From contig URDV01000009.1 of the NCBI GenBank assembly GCA_900546605.1, forward strand, positions 1-19,201: DNA of 19,201 nucleotides, in the 5' to 3' direction. Below, piece by piece: positions 15,855 to 19,201 of this stretch. Numbering within the stretch: position 1 is the first letter of the stretch; each line of letters opens with the position of its first letter. The notes beneath the pieces are model-generated. The model was not told the origin of the DNA, searched no databases, and worked only from the letters and a program-made list of their open reading frames with translations. The position numbers were made by a program, and so were the translations under genes. The stretch is from an uncultured Prevotella sp. Its GTDB lineage: Bacteria; Bacteroidota; Bacteroidia; Bacteroidales; Bacteroidaceae.

Positions 15855-16424
15855 TTACTTAGCACCAGCGGACTTACCAGACTTACGACGAATCTGCTCG
15901 CCCACATACAAGATACCCTTACCCTTATAAGGTTCAGGCTTGCGGAAAGAACGGATTTTAGCGCATACGAGACCGAGCAACTGCTTGTCGCAAGACTCGA
16001 GTTTGATATACGGGTTTTTGTTTCGTTCAGACTTCGTCTCAACCTTGATTTCGGCGGGAACCTGAAGGAAAATGGCGTGAGTGTAACCCAAGTTGAACTC
16101 AATGAGGTTACCTTGGTTAGAAACACGATAACCAACACCTACGAGTTCCATTTCCTTAGTGTAACCTTCAGAAACACCAACTACCATGTTGTTAACGAGT
16201 GCGCGGTAGAGACCATGGAAGGCCTGCTTTTGCTTCTGTTCAACAGTGTCGTTAGCCTCGTCGATAGCGAAAGTGATTTCGTTGTTTTCGATTGTGACGA
16301 TGATGGAAGGATCAACAGCCTGGCTGAGCTCACCCTTCGGTCCTTTTACAGACACTACATTATCCTTCAGGGTAACTGTTACACCTGCAGGGATGTTAAT
16401 CGGCAATTTACCTATTCTAGACAT
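15855..16424 (-). CDS. rplF: 50S ribosomal protein L6 (uL6)
   Basis: Large-subunit protein near the sarcin-ricin loop, made of two similar alpha/beta domains. It starts MSRIGKLPINIPAGVTVTLK and has VSVKGPKGELSQ in the first domain and the signature PEPYKGKGILYVGEQIRRKS near the C-terminus. At 189 residues it is slightly longer than the 177 of E. coli. It is the only gene of this operon in the window preceded by a perfect Shine-Dalgarno in intergenic sequence (AGGAGG at 16436-16431). Confidence 0.98.
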   Translation of the reverse strand: MSRIGKLPINIPAGVTVTLKDNVVSVKGPKGELSQAVDPSIIVTIENNEITFAIDEANDTVEQKQKQAFHGLYRALVNNMVVGVSEGYTKEMELVGVGYRVSNQGNLIEFNLGYTHAIFLQVPAEIKVETKSERNKNPYIKLESCDKQLLGLVCAKIRSFRKPEPYKGKGILYVGEQIRRKSGKSAGAK

Positions 16425-16430
16425 TTTGTT

Positions 16431-16436
16431 CCTCCT
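16431..16436 (-). promoter_or_regulatory. perfect Shine-Dalgarno before rplF
   Basis: On the minus strand AGGAGG (16436-16431) lies 6 bases before the rplF ATG, inside the 15-base gap after rpsH. This is optimal for pairing with the 16S rRNA 3' end. The other starts in this window are mostly preceded by A/T-rich sequence without such a match, the usual state in Bacteroidetes; the next best is AGGAG before rplE (17779-17775), which falls inside the rplX coding end. Confidence 0.8.
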
Positions 16437-16439
16437 AAA

Positions 16440-16835
16440 TTAATATACGTAGCAAAGAACCTCACCACCAATCTTAAGATCAGCAGCAGCCTTGTTTGTC
16501 ATTACACCCTTTGAAGTAGAGATGATAGCAATACCAAGGCCATTGATAACACGAGGCATTTCACGATAGCCAGTGTACTTACGCATACCAGGCTTAGAAA
16601 CGCGAGTGAGGCTCTTGATAGCGTTCACCTTAGTTTGAGGGTTATACTTAAGGGCAATTTTGATAGTGCCTTGTGCACCATCCTCCTCAAACTTGTAGTT
16701 GAGGATGTAACCCTGATCGAAGAGGATCTTAGTGATATCCTTCTTCAAGTTTGACGCAGGCACTTCAACCACACGGTGCTTTGCCTGGATAGCATTACGC
16801 AAACGCGTAAGATAATCTGCTATAGGATCAGTCAT
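16440..16835 (-). CDS. rpsH: 30S ribosomal protein S8 (uS8)
   Basis: Primary 16S rRNA-binding protein of the central domain. The 131-residue product starts MTDPIADYLTRLRNAIQAKH and has the C-terminal segment GLGIAIISTSKGVMTNKAA with the conserved end GGEVLCYVY. In E. coli it also represses the spc operon by binding mRNA near rplE; I could not identify such a site here. A 67-base gap (16836-16902), the widest within the operon here, separates it from rpsN and holds a 5-bp hairpin TCGGG/CCCGA (16857-16861 with 16867-16871). Confidence 0.98.
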   Translation of the reverse strand: MTDPIADYLTRLRNAIQAKHRVVEVPASNLKKDITKILFDQGYILNYKFEEDGAQGTIKIALKYNPQTKVNAIKSLTRVSKPGMRKYTGYREMPRVINGLGIAIISTSKGVMTNKAAADLKIGGEVLCYVY

Positions 16836-16902
16836 TTGTTTAGATTGTTTAATTAATCGGGACTACCCCGACAATATTAAATAATAAGTGGATTGTTGTT
16901 CT

Positions 16903-17205
16903 TTACCAGCTGGCCTTCTTTACGCCAGGAATCAAACCATTAGAAGCCATTTCGCGGAACTGGATACGTGACAGACCGAAGAGGCGGATATAACCCTTTG
17001 GACGACCCGTAATCTTGCAGCGATTGTGCAGACGGATGGGATTGGCGTTGCGAGGGATCTTCTGGAGCTTACGAGCAGCCTCGTAAGCCTCCACGGGATC
17101 ATTCGACTTATTGACAATTTCCTTGAGCGCTGCACGCTTGGCGGCGTACTTTGCGACGAGCTTGGCACGCTTTACCTCGCGTGCTTTCATTGACTCTTTT
17201 GCCAT
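16903..17205 (-). CDS. rpsN: 30S ribosomal protein S14 (uS14), zinc-free form
   Basis: Small-subunit head protein. The 100-residue length and the start MAKESMKAREVKRAKLVAKY identify the long, zinc-independent class, as in E. coli (101 residues). The conserved core HNRCKITGRPKGYIRLFGLS has a single Cys and so cannot form the four-Cys zinc site of the short class. The end IPGVKKASW is canonical. It lies 9 bases after the rplE stop. Confidence 0.98.
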   Translation of the reverse strand: MAKESMKAREVKRAKLVAKYAAKRAALKEIVNKSNDPVEAYEAARKLQKIPRNANPIRLHNRCKITGRPKGYIRLFGLSRIQFREMASNGLIPGVKKASW

Positions 17206-17214
17206 AGTTTCGAA

Positions 17215-17766
17215 TTAGTTTTTAGCGTTTTTGAAAGGAAGACCGAATTCCTTGAGTAAGGCATAGCCTTCTTCATCAGTAGGAGCAGTAGTCACGAAAG
17301 TGATGTTCATACCGAGGATGCGGTCGATAGTGTCGATGTTAATTTCAGGGAAGATGATTTGTTCCTGAATACCGAGCGTATAGTTACCACGGCCATCGAA
17401 CTTGCTTTCGATACCCTTGAAGTCGCGGATACGAGGAAGAGCTACGCGAACGAGCTTTTCAAGGAACTCGTACATACGTTCACGACGGAGAGTTACCATA
17501 ACACCGATAGGCATCTTCTTACGAAGTTTAAAGTTGGCAACGTCCTTCTTTGAAACTGTAGCTACGGCCTTTTGACCAGTGATGGCAGTAAGTTCATTGA
17601 TAGCAACGTCAATGATCTTTTTGTCAGCGACAGCCATACCAAGACCTTGGTTGATAACGATCTTCTTCAGAGCGGGGATCTGCATTGATGAAGAATAGTT
17701 GAACTGCTTCATCAGAGCTGGGGCAATGCGCTCTGCATATTCCTTCTTAAGTTGTGCTGTATTCAT
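17215..17766 (-). CDS. rplE: 50S ribosomal protein L5 (uL5)
   Basis: Binds 5S rRNA and forms an inter-subunit bridge to S13. The 183-residue product has IPALKKIVINQGLGMAVADK, the RKKMPIGVMVTLRRERMYEF segment and RIRDFKGIESKFDGRGNYTL, with the end ALLKEFGLPFKN. It overlaps the rplX stop by one base (TAATG at 17768-17764), and AGGAG lies 8 bases upstream within the last rplX codons, so translational coupling to rplX is likely. Confidence 0.98.
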   Translation of the reverse strand: MNTAQLKKEYAERIAPALMKQFNYSSSMQIPALKKIVINQGLGMAVADKKIIDVAINELTAITGQKAVATVSKKDVANFKLRKKMPIGVMVTLRRERMYEFLEKLVRVALPRIRDFKGIESKFDGRGNYTLGIQEQIIFPEINIDTIDRILGMNITFVTTAPTDEEGYALLKEFGLPFKNAKN

Positions 17767-18086
17767 TACTTAATCTCCTCTCCTGATTTTTTAGCGAAAC
17801 GTACCAACTTGCCTTCATCGTTCTTGCGGCGACCGATGCGAGTGGGCTTGCCAGTCTTGGGGTCAACTACGTTCAGATTAGAAATGTGAATGGGAGCCTC
17901 CATCTTGACGATGCCACCCTGAGGGTTCTTTGCGCTCGGCTTCTGGCTCTTAGACACCATGTTGATGCCTTCAACGATGGCGCGTTGCTTTTCAACGAGG
18001 ACCTTAGTGACCTTACCAGTCTTGCCCTTGTCTTCACCAGCGTTTACATAAACGGTGTCGCCTTTTTTGATATGTAATTTACTCAT
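17766..18086 (-). CDS. rplX: 50S ribosomal protein L24 (uL24)
   Basis: Assembly-initiating large-subunit protein. The 106-residue chain begins MSKLHIKKGDTVYVNAGEDK and shows the KOW motif at about 6-32 (GDTVYVNAGEDKGKTGKV). The middle segment VSKQKPSAKNPQGGIVKME-like (read VSKSQKPSAKNPQGGIV) and ISNLNVVDPKTGKPTRIG are family typical. Its stop overlaps the rplE start. Confidence 0.97.
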   Translation of the reverse strand: MSKLHIKKGDTVYVNAGEDKGKTGKVTKVLVEKQRAIVEGINMVSKSQKPSAKNPQGGIVKMEAPIHISNLNVVDPKTGKPTRIGRRKNDEGKLVRFAKKSGEEIK

Positions 18087-18106
18087 TACTTTCTTTGAAA
18101 TCTTGA

Positions 18107-18472
18107 TTAAAGTACTTCAGGTGCCAAAGACACGACCTTCATGTTGACAGCGCGGAGTTCACGAGCAACGGGGCCGAAGATACGGCTACCTCTCAGTTCA
18201 CCGGCATTGTTGAGCAATACGCAAGCATTGTCATCAAAACGGATGTAAGAACCGTCTGCACGACGGATTTCCTTTTTGGTACGTACGATCAAAGCCTTTG
18301 ATACGGCACCTTTCTTAATATCGCTTGACGGGATTACGTTCTTTACAGAAACGACAATCACATCACCGACTGAAGCGTAACGACGCTTAGTACCACCGAG
18401 AACGCGGATGCAGAGAGCCTCGCGTGCGCCGCTGTTGTCGGCAACTGTCAATCTTGATTCTGCTTGTATCAT
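18107..18472 (-). CDS. rplN: 50S ribosomal protein L14 (uL14)
   Basis: Highly conserved large-subunit protein that contacts 16S rRNA at an inter-subunit bridge and binds the silencing factor RsfS in many bacteria. The 121-residue product starts MIQAESRLTVADNSGAREAL and contains RADGSYIRFDDNACVLLNNA and GSRIFGPVARELRAVNMKV, with the end SLAPEVL. Only 2 bases separate it from the rpsQ stop. Confidence 0.98.
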   Translation of the reverse strand: MIQAESRLTVADNSGAREALCIRVLGGTKRRYASVGDVIVVSVKNVIPSSDIKKGAVSKALIVRTKKEIRRADGSYIRFDDNACVLLNNAGELRGSRIFGPVARELRAVNMKVVSLAPEVL

Positions 18473-18474
18473 AA

Positions 18475-18732
18475 TTATTTAGCTCTTTCTACAATTTCAA
18501 CAACTCTCCAACGCTTAGTTTTGCTCAAGGGGCGAGTTTCCATGATAAGCACGGTATCGCCGACATTGCAGTCGTTCTTCTCGTCGTGAGCGTGATACTT
18601 CTTCGTCTTTGAGACAAATTTACCGTAAATGGGGTGTTTCTCTTTGAACTTAGCAGCTACAACAATGGTTTTGTCCATCTTGTTGCTGATAACGACACCC
18701 TGTCTTGTTTTTCTTAAGTTTCTAGCTTCCAT
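18475..18732 (-). CDS. rpsQ: 30S ribosomal protein S17 (uS17)
   Basis: OB-fold small-subunit protein that binds 16S rRNA early in assembly. The 85-residue product starts MEARNLRKTRQGVVISNKMD and contains KTIVVAAKFKEKHPIYGKFV and DTVLIMETRPLSKTKRWRVV. An ATG 9 bases further up (18741) would add MVQ; I chose the ATG at 18732 because Bacteroidales S17 proteins, as I know them, begin MExRNLRK. Neither start has a Shine-Dalgarno. Confidence 0.95.
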   Translation of the reverse strand: MEARNLRKTRQGVVISNKMDKTIVVAAKFKEKHPIYGKFVSKTKKYHAHDEKNDCNVGDTVLIMETRPLSKTKRWRVVEIVERAK

Positions 18733-18743
18733 CTGGACCATTA

Positions 18744-18938
18744 TTACTTGTTAAGTTCGATTTCTCTCAACACTGTCTTCATCTGAGCGATGGTGCGACG
18801 AGCAGCCTTGATCTGTGAAGGATTTTCCAGAGGAGAGATGCTGTGGTTGAGCACCAACTGATTGTACTTTGCAACCTCGTCAGCAATGCGCTGTGAAAGC
18901 TCTTCTGCGGGGATTTGACGAATTTCTGAAATCTTCAT
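18744..18938 (-). CDS. rpmC: 50S ribosomal protein L29 (uL29)
   Basis: A 64-residue two-helix protein at the tunnel exit that contributes to docking of the signal recognition particle and trigger factor. It begins MKISEIRQIPAEELSQRIAD, and the second helix carries NPSQIKAARRTIAQMKTVLR, the usual L29 signature. It lies 2 bases after the rplP stop. Confidence 0.97.
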   Translation of the reverse strand: MKISEIRQIPAEELSQRIADEVAKYNQLVLNHSISPLENPSQIKAARRTIAQMKTVLREIELNK

Positions 18939-18940
18939 GA

Positions 18941-19201
18941 TTAGGCGTTTTTGTCGTAGTCGTGTCTAACAACGAATTTAGTAGTAACGGGAAGCTTCTG
19001 GGCAGCGAGACGGAGAGCCTCTTTAGCTACCTCGAAGGGAACACCTTCGATTTCGAAGATGATACGACCCGGAGTGATGGGGAATACATAGCCCACGGGA
19101 TCACCCTTACCTTTACCCATACGTACGTCGGCAGGCTTTTTGGTGATAGGTTTGTCGGGGAAAATACGAATCCAGCTCTGACCTTCACGTTGCATGTAAC
19201 G
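18941..19201 (-). CDS. rplP: 50S ribosomal protein L16 (uL16), C-terminal part
   Basis: Only the last 86 or so residues are in the window; the frame stays open through the right edge, reading RYMQREGQSWIRIFPDKPIT at the edge. The segments KKPADVRMGKGKGDPVGYVF and GVPFEVAKEALRLAAQKLPV identify L16, which binds near the A site and peptidyl transferase centre. The Met in RYMQRE is internal, not a start. The missing N-terminus should be about 55-60 residues, with rpsC expected beyond it. Confidence 0.96.
   Translation of the reverse strand, partial: RYMQREGQSWIRIFPDKPITKKPADVRMGKGKGDPVGYVFPITPGRIIFEIEGVPFEVAKEALRLAAQKLPVTTKFVVRHDYDKNA

Overview
The window reads as chromosomal DNA of a Bacteroidales bacterium, most likely a Prevotella or Alloprevotella relative. 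The evidence is the order of the ribosomal operon (secY, map, infA, rpmJ, rpsM, rpsK, rpsD, rpoA, rplQ), almost complete absence of Shine-Dalgarno sequences, promoters of the Bacteroidetes type (TTTG, about 20 bp, TAnnTTTG), a secreted protein with a type IX secretion sorting domain, and a long single-chain pyruvate:ferredoxin oxidoreductase. The genus is inferred from general family knowledge, not from a search.

Layout: positions 1-437 are non-coding and hold short GTTAAC-containing repeats, a perfect bidirectional terminator hairpin and a G-rich direct repeat. A divergent P-loop ATPase gene follows on the plus strand (543-1727), with its own promoter lying inside the longer open frame. A 343-base gap leads to nifJ (2071-5628, plus), which ends at a strong terminator. 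Between nifJ and the next gene lies a decayed 5' piece of a group II intron, on the minus strand directly behind the terminator of the two genes that follow. Those genes (449 and 169 codons, minus strand, read from about 8260 down to 6186) encode exported proteins that share a short hydrophobic motif; the smaller one ends in a type IX sorting domain. The AT-rich gap 8159-8844 holds their promoter, a 12-bp inverted repeat, a compound direct/inverted repeat element and the terminator of the ribosomal operon.

From 8845 to the right edge everything is on the minus strand and forms the end of the large S10-spc-alpha ribosomal cluster: in order of transcription rplP (cut by the window edge), rpmC, rpsQ, rplN, rplX, rplE, rpsN, rpsH, rplF, rplR, rpsE, rpmD, rplO, secY, map, infA, rpmJ, rpsM, rpsK, rpsD, rpoA and rplQ. 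These build the two ribosomal subunits, start translation (IF1), trim the initiator methionine (MAP), insert and export proteins (SecY) and supply the RNA polymerase alpha subunit.

Most of the window is housekeeping sequence and I see no new defence or biosynthetic system. The points worth a second look are the intron remnant behind a terminator, a perfect Shine-Dalgarno before rplF in an otherwise leader-poor operon, the repeat element at 8640-8736, and the ATPase whose nucleotide-binding and nuclease-like residues look degenerate.
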